DNA from: Bradyrhizobium sp. WSM471
Lineage (GTDB): Bacteria; Pseudomonadota; Alphaproteobacteria; Rhizobiales; Xanthobacteraceae
Length of the DNA stretch: 64,000 nucleotides
Direction: 5' to 3'
Assembly: GCF_000244915.1 (NCBI RefSeq)
Contig: NZ_CM001442.1
Span: 2,480,001-2,544,000, forward strand
Below the pieces are notes generated by a model. That model was not told the DNA's origin. It did not search any database and was given only the letters and a program-made list of their open reading frames with translations. Shown here in pieces: positions 51,501 to 58,800 of the stretch (within the stretch, counting starts at the first letter, position 1; each line of letters opens with the position of its first letter). A program made the translations under genes and the position numbers.

Positions 51501-52141
51501 CACCGGACGCAACTGAGACCGATCCGGGCGTCGTAACGGCCGCCAGCGCAGGCAAAGGCAACTCGCAGCACGCTTCGGAGCCGGGCTCTGCAAAGGTGGC
51601 ATCCACAGAATCGACTGAAGCTGGCTCCAAGCCGGGCAACGGCGTCGGCCACGGCGCCGAGCATCACGCTTCGGCTTCGGAGCCTGCGGGGGCAGTGAAG
51701 ACGGCAGAACCAGCCACCGTGGACCACGGCAACTCGGAGAACGAGTTACACTCAACCTCTGCAAACGCATCGCAAGCAGCCGATATCGGAGAGCCAAGCG
51801 TCGCAAGCGGCGGTAACCCCGCACACGGTAACTCGCAGCACGCCGCGCAATCCGCTGCAATCGCATCAGAAGACGCACACCCCGCCAAAGCTGCGTTGGG
51901 GACCGGCAGCCTGGACCAAGGACCGGTGTTCCGCTTCGATAGCGGCGCAACTCCTTCTGCTCTCGTTGCGGTCGTTGAGCTGAAACAGCTCAATAATCTG
52001 CTCGATCCGCACGTTCCACCTGGTCAAGCGGAGGACCTCGTCAAGATCGTCCCTCATGCACTGAGCGGACACGCGGACGATCACGGCAATAACGGCGCGC
52101 ACCAAGCCATTGTACCTGCGCATCATGATTTGCTGATTTGA
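48581..52141 (+). CDS. LuxR-type regulator fused to a long repeat-rich chain with an RTX/serralysin-C-like domain
   Basis: A 1186-residue protein of unusual order. Residues 15–130 form a response-regulator receiver, but the acceptor aspartate is replaced by A66 in VALLADRVP; D20, T94 and K116 remain. A LuxR/GerE helix-turn-helix spans 160–205 (LTQRERQIARLVAEG, SDGTVKVHLYNIF). A hydrophobic segment at 223–238 is a marginal membrane helix. After a helical region, residues 505–600 resemble the C-terminal domain of serralysin-type secreted proteases (TVFDFASGPGRINL… LAWVYDSASNETIVYV… LEIHLEGI). Residues 755–1095 are His/Gly/Ala/Asn repeats. The chain ends HDLLI, like type I secretion signals. It may be a membrane-bound sensor-regulator or a fusion with a type I substrate; neither is proven. 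Confidence 0.8.
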   Translation: MLDASARQGILKPIRLVLVDPQPIVLQGLRSVLGTQPDFEVVATSGDGTGCLEAIRNLTPDVALLADRVPDLTVSEILAIVKAEKLSTRLVFFTESDTDHDLASAIAAGACSAISKYASPATMLRSLRLMTKSGVALAKSDLSATGKEAEGDGKVEKMLELLTQRERQIARLVAEGLSNKEIARQLNVSDGTVKVHLYNIFQKLEITNRTVLATIALLQRPSGLAALSLAFLALAIADELKASEANDIFPDDNGVGHTGEHAGYEHAAYEPWKKGILRHLVVWESGETPTQAQRDLFAKAAQITNPAAAMEALRTAEQSGGATPWTHHAPAGSSAPDLPARLLRGAIDIQIGDDPAPEHQFPRLLSNAMSMHGGSGNFAILTGALIYALQDPHLAAHAHDLREASIDSILAATQESATTKLAAITHAAANDDDHSAPSFLSHDVHPSSAGVTTGHDNAAHEGAPGQRGAGDAGDNLHMPVGADLGHDASIGVGGNVENVVYRSPIDSKSTASDTVFDFASGPGRINLAAFGALAWLHMTAAARSIPPHTLAWVYDSASNETIVYVNATDRILDIGDRGLLEIHLEGIVSIAEADVASESDGAAVATTLEQLEAVLISATETDEAASSKDHVQTTIEGSESSLGTAGAWAILANNGSGFQFGHRTGLGTPTSLGSSTDASADATEESDGASAASAHASSIEPAHSATAPAAANVTSNSGPANTGFSSTAPNEIGQPSVVTADNAGHGNSQHTSEPSTEAGSKPGNGAGNGGEHHDKASEAPGEPAKKAEPDGAEHGKAGHSNAPDAADIDPGAAAAASAGHGNSKHASEPGSAKAAADESTEAGSKPGKGVGNGAEHHDKASDPAGGAAKKEEPAGAEHGKPGHSTAPDAADMDPGAAAAASAGHGNSQHASKPESAKAAASESTEAGSKSDNGAGNGADHHHASASDAAHGPAKTAEPGGTEHGKSGHSSAANAPDATETDPGVVTAASAGKGNSQHASEPGSAKVASTESTEAGSKPGNGVGHGAEHHASASEPAGAVKTAEPATVDHGNSENELHSTSANASQAADIGEPSVASGGNPAHGNSQHAAQSAAIASEDAHPAKAALGTGSLDQGPVFRFDSGATPSALVAVVELKQLNNLLDPHVPPGQAEDLVKIVPHALSGHADDHGNNGAHQAIVPAHHDLLI
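50843..51874 (+). repeat. Tandem 252-base coding repeats inside the LuxR-type gene
   Basis: TCRACTGAAGCTGGCTCCAA recurs at 50843, 51095, 51347 and 51611, giving periods of 252, 252 and 264 bases (84, 84 and 88 codons). Each unit encodes STEAGSK-P/S-GNG…, EHH, EHGK-x-GHS, ASAG(H/K)GNS(Q/K)HAS. A fifth degenerate unit (HGNSQHAAQ) follows to about 51874. Confidence 0.9.
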
Positions 52142-52212
52142 ACTGTGACCGCGACGGAGGCGATGATCTCGCTCTGCTCCGGCCTCGTGCCGCAAGCTGA
52201 GCGAAAGCTTGT

Positions 52213-53169
52213 CTACCCTTTTCGGTGAGAAAGCTGGTAGTCGCTGGGCGACATTCCATAGACTTTCTTGAAGCATCGGCCGAAGTGCGTCAGGTCGGAG
52301 AACCCCCACCCGAATGCAACCTCGCTCACGCTACGCCGCAATTGAACAGGTTCTTCGAGAGCCTGCCGACACTTTTCAAGCCTCTCCCGCAAGATCAGGC
52401 GCCCTATGGAAGTATCCTGCGAAGCGAGAATGTTGTTTGCGTAACGGACACTAAGGCCCACGGCATCGGCGACCGACTGAGGATCGAGGTCGGGATCCGC
52501 TAACCTCGATTTAATCGTGGCGCGGATTTCCAGGATTGCCATTGCTTTGGTCGAGGAGATGCGGAGCGTGGTGCTCTCGACGGCTTTGGCGAGCGAGAAC
52601 GCAATCAAATCCAGCATGAAATCAGCAGCCAATCGTCCGCAAACGGGGCGCACCTGTCCGGCCAGACTTGGCAGCGCTGCGCTGAAAGATGAGATCAGAG
52701 TGTCATCGGTTGCGCCCACCGGAATTTGTCGTGCGAGCATGCCGCGGGTCTTTCCTACCCGCGCCTGCAGTTCACGTCGAGGTAGCTTTAGGACCAAGGT
52801 CCTCGAATCCTCGGAGAACTTTGCTGAATAGGGGAGAGCCGGGTCGAGCAGCGTCATGTCGCCGGGATGCAGAGTGATTTGCCGTCCGTCTTGCTCCACG
52901 CTCACAAGACCGCTTGTTTCTCGACAGAAAAGCAATTGGTCGGAACTCATCCGGGAAATATGGGCCTGCGCGTGCTCCACCTTGAGCGGAGAATTCTGGA
53001 AGGCGACTAGATCCAGTGCCCCTACCGATCCGACCTCGATCTCCGCTTCGAAGTGAGCCCGCGAGTCGGGGAAAGACTCGTGCTCGACGATCTCCTTGCA
53101 CGCCACGCTGTGCCAATAGTCGAAGCGATCACGAGGATGCACGTCCCTGGTCGTGAAGATGGTTTGCAA
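52213..53169 (-). CDS. AraC-family transcriptional regulator
   Basis: A 318-residue activator. The N-terminal two-thirds is an AraC_binding_2-type sensor (DRFDYWHSVACKEIVEHE near residue 13, HPGDMTLLDPALPY near 120). The C-terminal HTH_18 region has DPQSVADAVGLSVRYANNILAS and VSEVAFGWGFSDLTHFGRCFKKVYG, the two helix-turn-helix units. I chose a TTG start at 53169 because AAGGAAGGG precedes it and the family begins there; the frame is open farther upstream without a good start. It is divergent from the PilZ-like gene and converges on the LuxR-type gene. Confidence 0.85.
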   Translation of the reverse strand: MQTIFTTRDVHPRDRFDYWHSVACKEIVEHESFPDSRAHFEAEIEVGSVGALDLVAFQNSPLKVEHAQAHISRMSSDQLLFCRETSGLVSVEQDGRQITLHPGDMTLLDPALPYSAKFSEDSRTLVLKLPRRELQARVGKTRGMLARQIPVGATDDTLISSFSAALPSLAGQVRPVCGRLAADFMLDLIAFSLAKAVESTTLRISSTKAMAILEIRATIKSRLADPDLDPQSVADAVGLSVRYANNILASQDTSIGRLILRERLEKCRQALEEPVQLRRSVSEVAFGWGFSDLTHFGRCFKKVYGMSPSDYQLSHRKG

Positions 53170-53357
53170 TTCACCCTTCCTTAACGGTGCGGCAGCCGAA
53201 CAGAAGTTCCAACCTGGCCGAGCAAAGCCGCCCCGGAACGGATAGCTTCGCGACTGCACCAGGAGCCTCGTATTGCAGGCTCTCGCGTGAAAGGAAAGAG
53301 AGCTCGCGCGAAACCGTGAAAGTACGGAAGGACGAACATCGAAGTCGAGGGGTTCCG

Positions 53358-53759
53358 ATGCACAACCAACCAGTTCAGCGGCAGCTAAAAACCAAATCTT
53401 TCTTGCCGGCGAAGCAGCAACCACTTGTCAGAGGCGATGCCTTGAGATCGGTGACAATCGGCTTCCCGGCTCAGGTAAAACACGAACCAAAGAGAGTGCA
53501 TTTCGATCCGCCACTACGTGCGCGACTTGTCGGCCCGGACGAAGGCCAGAGCACTGAATGCGAAGTCACGACGGTTTGGGACGCCGGCGCGCAGTTGCGT
53601 GTGAAGGATCCGCCGCCCGCCCAATTCGTCCTGCAGTTCGCATGGGCACCAACCGTCGTTGCGCGGTTGTGCAGGCGCACCCGCTGCAACGGCGAGGAGG
53701 TCTGGGTCGAATACATCAAGCAGCCCCCGTGCTATTCCATGAAGGATGATCAGCGATGA
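53358..53759 (+). CDS. PilZ-like domain protein
   Basis: A 133-residue protein. Residues 50–130 follow the beta-barrel pattern of rhizobial PilZ domains (RARLVGPDEGQSTECEVTTV, GAQLRVKDPP, ARLCRRTRCNGEEVWVEYI). The c-di-GMP motif RxxxR followed by (D/N)xSxxG is not intact: DAGAQL replaces the usual second motif, so nucleotide binding is doubtful. I chose the ATG at 53358 (after CGAGGGG) over an upstream start at 53187. Its stop overlaps the next gene by four bases. Confidence 0.62.
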   Translation: MHNQPVQRQLKTKSFLPAKQQPLVRGDALRSVTIGFPAQVKHEPKRVHFDPPLRARLVGPDEGQSTECEVTTVWDAGAQLRVKDPPPAQFVLQFAWAPTVVARLCRRTRCNGEEVWVEYIKQPPCYSMKDDQR

Positions 53760-54352
53760 ATACAGACATCAACGTCGGGCACTTGTTCTCGAGCCCGTGG
53801 GAGCGAAAGCTCGCAAACGACATTGTCGCCGAACTCGAACGCTGCTCAGGTGAGAAGCGGTCCAGCATTGACGAAATGCGCCGATTCCTGGCTATAAAAG
53901 GCTATCGCGATCTGCTCGGCCGATTGCAGGCTGCGTGCGAAGGCAAGCGATCTTTCGAGGCGTTGAGGGCGGCAGCACACGCGATGCGATGGTATGCGCT
54001 CGAGCGCCCGGCAATGTCCGCTGCAACGTTTCGGACTCCCACGACAGATACTGCTGAATGGCGAGAGGCATTGGAGAGCTTGCGGATGTTTATGACTCAA
54101 ATCCTGTCCGAGTGCGGATTGCGCGGCACGGCGGCAGACGATGCTCTGCGAATCCTCCGCAGCCTCGTTCGCGGATTCGTCCTGCATGAAGTCATGGACT
54201 CGTTCTTCGACACACCTTCCTACGACGAGTGTTACGAGAGCGCGATCGAGATGTTCATAGCCGGTCTGCCAATACTTGCGCGCACGAACCTGAAGGTCGC
54301 GAACAGTGAAGGTGGGGATAGCAGAGATTGCGCGGTCTCGTCGCAAAAGTGA
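53756..54352 (+). CDS. TetR-type ligand-binding (WHG-like) domain without the DNA-binding domain
   Basis: A 198-residue all-helical protein. From about residue 50 it follows the C-terminal WHG domain of TetR-family regulators: AAAHAMRWYALERPAMSAATF, then LESLRMFMTQILSECGL, and ILRSLVRGFVLHEVMDSFFD. The first 45 residues do not fit the TetR helix-turn-helix, lacking the usual TTxxIAxxAGVS…LYxHF pattern. It could be an anti-regulator, ligand buffer, or partner of the AraC protein encoded next door (inference). It overlaps the PilZ-like gene by four bases. Confidence 0.7.
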   Translation: MNTDINVGHLFSSPWERKLANDIVAELERCSGEKRSSIDEMRRFLAIKGYRDLLGRLQAACEGKRSFEALRAAAHAMRWYALERPAMSAATFRTPTTDTAEWREALESLRMFMTQILSECGLRGTAADDALRILRSLVRGFVLHEVMDSFFDTPSYDECYESAIEMFIAGLPILARTNLKVANSEGGDSRDCAVSSQK

Positions 54353-54548
54353 GGCAGGCGTCAATCTGTTACCCCCCACGGTCCTGCGGCTGGATGCGCG
54401 GTTCTGAAACTGGAACCTCCCTGAAGGCCGGACGCGCCGAAAGCAATGGGCTGCGCCTGCTCTCAAGAACCAACGTTGACGATGCGAGCGCTAGGAACGA
54501 TCGAAGCAAAGCCGGATTGGGCCCTAAACTTTTTGGAAAGGGCCTCTC

Positions 54549-55742
54549 ATGCGTCCAATCGCGTTCAGCTCCTGCGTAGCAGTCGTGCTATCCATCTCGT
54601 CCGCGGTTCATGCGCAATCCGCAACAGAGGATATCAAGTCCAAGGCCCAGCGGCTTGTCGCGCCTCTTGTCGAAAGTCGCGACAGTCGGCTGCGATCGGT
54701 CGCAACCTTCGAGCATCAGGTGACCGGGGTTACGGTCGCCCCGGACGGCCGCATATTCGTCAACTTCCCGCGCTGGACAGAGGATACGCCGGTTTCGGTG
54801 GCCGAACTCATGCCGGACGGCTCGACCAAGCCATATCCCAATGAGGAATGGAACGGCTGGCGCAACGCGCGAATGTCCGAGGTATCGCCCAATGATCACT
54901 TCGTTTGCGTTCAAAGCGTCGTTGCGGACCGGCGCGGATCGCTTTGGGTCGTCGATCCCGCGGCTCCCAATGCCGAGAAGACCGTGAAGGGTGGACCCAA
55001 GATCGTCGAGGTCGATCTGAAGTCGAACGTTGTGAAGCGGATCTTTCCGATCGCGGCGGATGTCGCTGGTCCGGCCAGCTATCTCAACGACATCCGTATC
55101 GCCCCCGACGGAAAATTCGCCTATCTGACCGATTCCGGTTCGCCCGGCGGCCTGATTGTTCTCAACATCGAGTCCGGGCGGGCTTGGCGTGTCCTCAGCG
55201 ACGATCCTTCGACCCAATTCGATCCGAGTGTCACTGTGATGTCAGATGGCCAGCCTTTGCGACGGCCGGACGGACGGCAGCCCTTGTTCAATGCCGATAG
55301 TCTGGCGCTCACAAAGGACGGCAACACCCTCTATTGGCAGGCCCTGACCGGAAAGACTCTCTACCGGATCGCCACGTCCAGCATCCAGAGTGCTGACGCG
55401 GCAGCTCACGCTCGCCCGGAAACAGTGGCAACGACGGAGCCCGTCGATGGGCTCTGGACCGGCGAACATGACGAAATCTATCTGAGCTCGATCGCCGACA
55501 ATGCCGTCAAGGTCCTCAACCCCAGCGACGGTACCGTGCGACAGCTGTTGACGGATTCGCGCCTGCGCTGGCCGGACACCTTCGCGCAAGGTCCTGATGG
55601 CGCAATCTATGTCACCGCGTCGCACATCCAGGATTCGCCCTGGTTCCACATGGCTTGGACGGACAAGAACTTCACGCTGTTCAAGTTCATGCCAAGCGAT
55701 GCGAACACCGTCGGGTCAAGTCGCGAGCCGAACCGGCAGTAA
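54549..55742 (+). CDS. Exported royal-jelly/yellow-family (SMP-30-like) beta-propeller protein
   Basis: A 397-residue periplasmic protein. The signal peptide ends at VHAQ (about residue 22). The mature chain has propeller strands with the family pattern GVTVAPDGRIFVNFPRW, SLWVVDPAAP, LNDIRIAPDGKFAYLTDS and NADSLALTKDGNTLYWQ, as in major royal jelly/yellow proteins and gluconolactonase-like SMP-30 enzymes. The bound metal or lactone substrate is not known. The ATG at 54549 follows AAGGG. It precedes the channel-like gene by 42 bases. Confidence 0.87.
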   Translation: MRPIAFSSCVAVVLSISSAVHAQSATEDIKSKAQRLVAPLVESRDSRLRSVATFEHQVTGVTVAPDGRIFVNFPRWTEDTPVSVAELMPDGSTKPYPNEEWNGWRNARMSEVSPNDHFVCVQSVVADRRGSLWVVDPAAPNAEKTVKGGPKIVEVDLKSNVVKRIFPIAADVAGPASYLNDIRIAPDGKFAYLTDSGSPGGLIVLNIESGRAWRVLSDDPSTQFDPSVTVMSDGQPLRRPDGRQPLFNADSLALTKDGNTLYWQALTGKTLYRIATSSIQSADAAAHARPETVATTEPVDGLWTGEHDEIYLSSIADNAVKVLNPSDGTVRQLLTDSRLRWPDTFAQGPDGAIYVTASHIQDSPWFHMAWTDKNFTLFKFMPSDANTVGSSREPNRQ

Positions 55743-55784
55743 GCGCACCACGGCTCGGGAGGCGGCTTAGGACGAGGAGCACAA

Positions 55785-56867
55785 ATGGCCCATTGGGTTG
55801 AGCCTGTAGCCGGCACGCTGCTGATGGCACTGGTCCTTGCCGACGTATTCCTCACGGTTCTCTACGCACGCGCCGGCACCGGAATTCTCAGCGACCGCCT
55901 GGCCAGACTGGTTTGGCTTGCACTGCGCCGGCTTTCCTCGGCGGGCAACGGCAACCATCTGCTTTCATTCTGCGGCCCGTTGATCCTGGTCGCCTTGCTC
56001 TTCACCTGGTCGATTTTGCTCGCGCTTGGGGCTGCACTGATTGTGCACCCTCAGCTCGGGACCAGCATTACAAGCAGCAACCAGGAGACCCCAACCGACT
56101 TCGTGACCGCGCTCTACGTCGCCGGAAGCAGCCTCTCGATCGTAGGCGGCAGCAACTTCGGTCCGCAAAGCACCGGAGCGAAATTGCTGTTTCTTCTGAA
56201 TTCGGTGATCGGTACGTCAGTCATATCGCTCACCATCACTTACCTGATGCAGATCTACGGCGCGCTCAGGAGCAGGAACTCGCTTTGCCTCAAGATTCAC
56301 GCGCTTTGCGGCGAGACCGGCGATGCCGCGGACCTGCTCGCGCATCTGTTCGCAAATAACCAGTTGAGTGCGGGCTACAACAATTTGTCCGAGTTGGCCG
56401 CAGAGGTCACCGATACCAAAGAAGCTCACCACTTCTATCCCGTTCTGTTCTACTTCCGCTTCCCTGAACCGTTCTACTCCGTCTCCCGGTCGTCACTCAT
56501 CGTCCTCGATGCCGTCTCGCTGATCAGAAGTGCGTTGCCAAAAAACGCCGATTGGCTCAAGCAATCCGGCGCAGTCACCCAACTATGGTCCTCCGCGTTG
56601 CTACTCCTTTCGACCCTCAATAACGTGTTCCTGCACGAGAAAGCATCGGCTGAAGCCGACGACGGGGATCGGCAGCTCTGGCAGGTCCGGTTCGACAACG
56701 CACGACGGCGGCTGCGGCAAGCTGGGGTCAGTGTCACCGACGATCTTCCGCATTCGTGCGAATCCTACTTGGAACAGCGAAGAAGGTGGGACTGTCTCGT
56801 TTGCCTGCTTGGCCATTCCATGGCTTACCAGTCCTCGGACATCGATCCGGCGATACAAAGGGTGTAA
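55785..56867 (+). CDS. Potassium-channel-like membrane protein with atypical selectivity filter
   Basis: A 360-residue protein with an N-terminal membrane part: helices near 8–28, 62–85 and 125–155, and a re-entrant pore-like stretch DFVTALYVAGSSLSIVGGSNF between the last two. The arrangement is that of two-helix ion channels, but the filter reads SIVGGSNF rather than TVGYGD. The C-terminal 200 residues are soluble and helical (TGDAADLLAHLFANNQ, DARRRLRQAGVSV-like). Ion selectivity is unknown. It follows the propeller gene closely. Confidence 0.75.
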   Translation: MAHWVEPVAGTLLMALVLADVFLTVLYARAGTGILSDRLARLVWLALRRLSSAGNGNHLLSFCGPLILVALLFTWSILLALGAALIVHPQLGTSITSSNQETPTDFVTALYVAGSSLSIVGGSNFGPQSTGAKLLFLLNSVIGTSVISLTITYLMQIYGALRSRNSLCLKIHALCGETGDAADLLAHLFANNQLSAGYNNLSELAAEVTDTKEAHHFYPVLFYFRFPEPFYSVSRSSLIVLDAVSLIRSALPKNADWLKQSGAVTQLWSSALLLLSTLNNVFLHEKASAEADDGDRQLWQVRFDNARRRLRQAGVSVTDDLPHSCESYLEQRRRWDCLVCLLGHSMAYQSSDIDPAIQRV

Positions 56868-56956
56868 ACCCCTGCCGGACTCTCGCACCTAACTCGGTGT
56901 CTCGTCTCAGAAAAGGCGACGCCTTCGGCGGATCAGCCTCATTGGGCGGAATTGTT

Positions 56957-57172
56957 TCAGGGTTGCAGCCGTGAGAGCAGACGTTGCCGATCCTGATCGC
57001 GACGTCGCTGCTCGATCCGCATCCGTTCGAGTTCGCCTTCCGCTTTGGCTGTGTCCTCGTTCTGGCGCTTCATTTCAATGATCAGCGCCTCTTGCTCTGC
57101 GAGCCGCCGCTCTCCTTCGACGACGTCGCGCTCGATCTGGCTCAGCTCATCGTATATCGCCGTCGTGTACAT
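56957..57172 (-). CDS. Small coiled-coil protein
   Basis: A 71-residue highly charged protein, nearly all one long helix (ELSQIERDVVEGERRLAEQE and KAEGELERMRIEQRRRDQD), ending in LLSRLQP. I recall similar small Bradyrhizobium proteins starting with MYxxxxxDELSxIE, and the ATG at 57172 has GAGG seven bases upstream. An in-frame GTG at 57280 would add 36 basic residues. Function is unknown; coiled-coil dimerisation is expected. Confidence 0.62.
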   Translation of the reverse strand: MYTTAIYDELSQIERDVVEGERRLAEQEALIIEMKRQNEDTAKAEGELERMRIEQRRRDQDRQRLLSRLQP

Positions 57173-57429
57173 CGCGATCCTCGCGCGGCCGTGCTGCCAA
57201 GCACGCCGCAGAGTAGCTTTCGCCTCTTGCAGAGCCTTATCAGGACCGCGCGGTGCGGCCTTGTCCGCAACGTGAGGCACATGACTTTCAACTCAACCAG
57301 CTTCGCGAACGTTCCGGCTGATGCCATTTTTTCCCAGGCGCGCTTTAGCCAAGTTGCAAACAAGCGGTCGGCACAATATCGTCGATCCGGCCTCCCTATT
57401 TCTGACGTCCATCCCCAGGAGCCAACACC

Positions 57430-58503
57430 ATGAATATGGTCTCAATGCCCGGCGGGATTCATCACCCTCCAGGGAAGGTCGACATCCCGTCCGCCTGGCA
57501 GGGCGCTGAGATGAAAGCCAATCCTGATCGATGGTTGATATCGCTTGCGGCCGGCGAGATCGCCGAGCTCGAGAACGCAGCTGAAACATATCTTGGCAGA
57601 TACAAGAAAATCGCCGAGATCACGAAGGAAAGCTTTCCGCTTCCCCGCTTCGGCGCGCATTTGGAAGAGCTTAAGACAACGCTCCTGGCTGGCCTTGGTT
57701 TCGAGGTCATCCGCGGCCTCCCGGTGGAAAAATACAGTCAGGAGTTTGCCGCTACGATATTTTGCGGAGTGGGCGCGCACCTTGGATCGGCGCGATCCCA
57801 GAATGCAGCGGGGCACATTCTCGGTCACGTCCGTGACACCGGCGCCGATGCGAAGGACCCGAACACCCGAATTTATCAAACTTCGGAACGGCAGACATTT
57901 CACACGGATTCGTCCGACGTGGTTGGATTGTTATGCATTCGCGAGGCGATGGAGGGAGGGGATTCTCTCCTGGTCAGTACGACGACAATCTACAACGAGA
58001 TGTTTGACAGGCGTCCCGACCTTGCGGCTCTCTTGTTTGATCCGATCGCGACGGACCGGCGAGGCGAGGTGCCGGAGAACGAAAAGCCATATCTTGAAAT
58101 CCCGGTGCTGAATTGGCATACGGGGTTCCTGACCGGGTTCTATCAGCGCCAGTATATCGATAGTGCGCAGCGTTTTCCCGATGCGCCGAGACTGATGCCG
58201 GCTCACGTCGAGGCGCTCGATCTCTTCGACGCGCTCGCAAATGATCCCGCGCTGCATTTCGGCATGCGACTTCAGCCGGGTGACATGCAGTTCGTCTACA
58301 ATCATGCTTTGTTGCATGACCGGACCGGATTCCGCGATTGGCCCATTGCTAGCCAAAAGCGTCATCTGTTGCGCCTTTGGCTCAGCATGGAAGGCGACCG
58401 GCCGCTGCCCGATTGTTTCAAGCAGCGCTATGGCTCGATTGAGATCGGTAACCGCGGCGGCATTATCACCAAAGATACCAGTTTGAACGTCCCGTTGGAT
58501 TGA
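57430..58503 (+). CDS. TauD/TfdA-family Fe(II)/2-oxoglutarate dioxygenase
   Basis: A 357-residue dioxygenase-like protein. The metal facial triad begins with HTDSSD near residue 157 (HxD) and is completed by H295 in YNHALLHDRTGF; the 2-oxoglutarate-binding arginine is in KRHLLRLWLS near 315. The fold around GLGFEVIRGLP and GDSLLVST fits TauD-type enzymes of the GA4-desaturase-like or clavaminate-synthase-like subgroup. Substrate unknown. It is a single gene facing the DUF2158 gene. Confidence 0.87.
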   Translation: MNMVSMPGGIHHPPGKVDIPSAWQGAEMKANPDRWLISLAAGEIAELENAAETYLGRYKKIAEITKESFPLPRFGAHLEELKTTLLAGLGFEVIRGLPVEKYSQEFAATIFCGVGAHLGSARSQNAAGHILGHVRDTGADAKDPNTRIYQTSERQTFHTDSSDVVGLLCIREAMEGGDSLLVSTTTIYNEMFDRRPDLAALLFDPIATDRRGEVPENEKPYLEIPVLNWHTGFLTGFYQRQYIDSAQRFPDAPRLMPAHVEALDLFDALANDPALHFGMRLQPGDMQFVYNHALLHDRTGFRDWPIASQKRHLLRLWLSMEGDRPLPDCFKQRYGSIEIGNRGGIITKDTSLNVPLD

Positions 58504-58520
58504 CGTTCGAAGCATCTAGC

Positions 58521-58562
58521 GATGTCCGCTCTTGTGCCGCTATGGGCAGAGGAGCGGACATC
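58521..58562. terminator. Perfect 11-base inverted repeat between convergent genes
   Basis: GATGTCCGCTC (58521–58531) pairs exactly with GAGCGGACATC (58552–58562) across 20 bases. There is no T-tract on either side. It lies between the convergent dioxygenase and DUF2158 genes and could act as a two-way stop or processing hairpin. Confidence 0.5.
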
Positions 58563-58596
58563 AGGTTGGACTGAGCCGAGCACTCCGACCCAGGGG

Positions 58597-58800
58597 CTAC
58601 TCTTCGTCTTCGTCTTCATCCTCGTCTTCGTCGTCGAGTTCTTCCAGTCGATCGAGCACCGCGAGCGGCAGCGTCTCGCGAAACAGATCGCCTTCCGCGC
58701 CCATCCAGAGACAGATCACCTCGTCGCCCTTCACGTCAGCGACGGTGAGCGGCTGCCCGCCGGATTTCAGCATGACGATATCGCCGGCTTTTAGTTCCAT
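58597..58800 (-). CDS. DUF2158 family protein with acidic tail
   Basis: A 67-residue protein matching DUF2158: MELKAGDIVMLKSGGQPLTV, a small SH3-like barrel, then CLWMGAEGDLFRETL. The C-terminus is an unbroken acidic run (DDEDEDEDEDEE) encoded by a GAC/GAG-rich microsatellite. I chose the ATG at 58800 because the family begins there. Function unknown. A perfect 15-base palindrome lies 41 bases upstream. Confidence 0.82.
   Translation of the reverse strand: MELKAGDIVMLKSGGQPLTVADVKGDEVICLWMGAEGDLFRETLPLAVLDRLEELDDEDEDEDEDEE

Noticed and set aside
50718..51950. 410-codon minus-strand frame with internal repeats opposite the LuxR-type gene
   Set aside because: Its repeats only mirror the plus-strand coding repeats; composition is Arg/Leu/Pro-rich and no start signal is seen.
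54328..54844. Short plus-strand frames before the propeller-protein gene
   Set aside because: They overlap the signal peptide gene out of frame and show no ribosome site or family resemblance.
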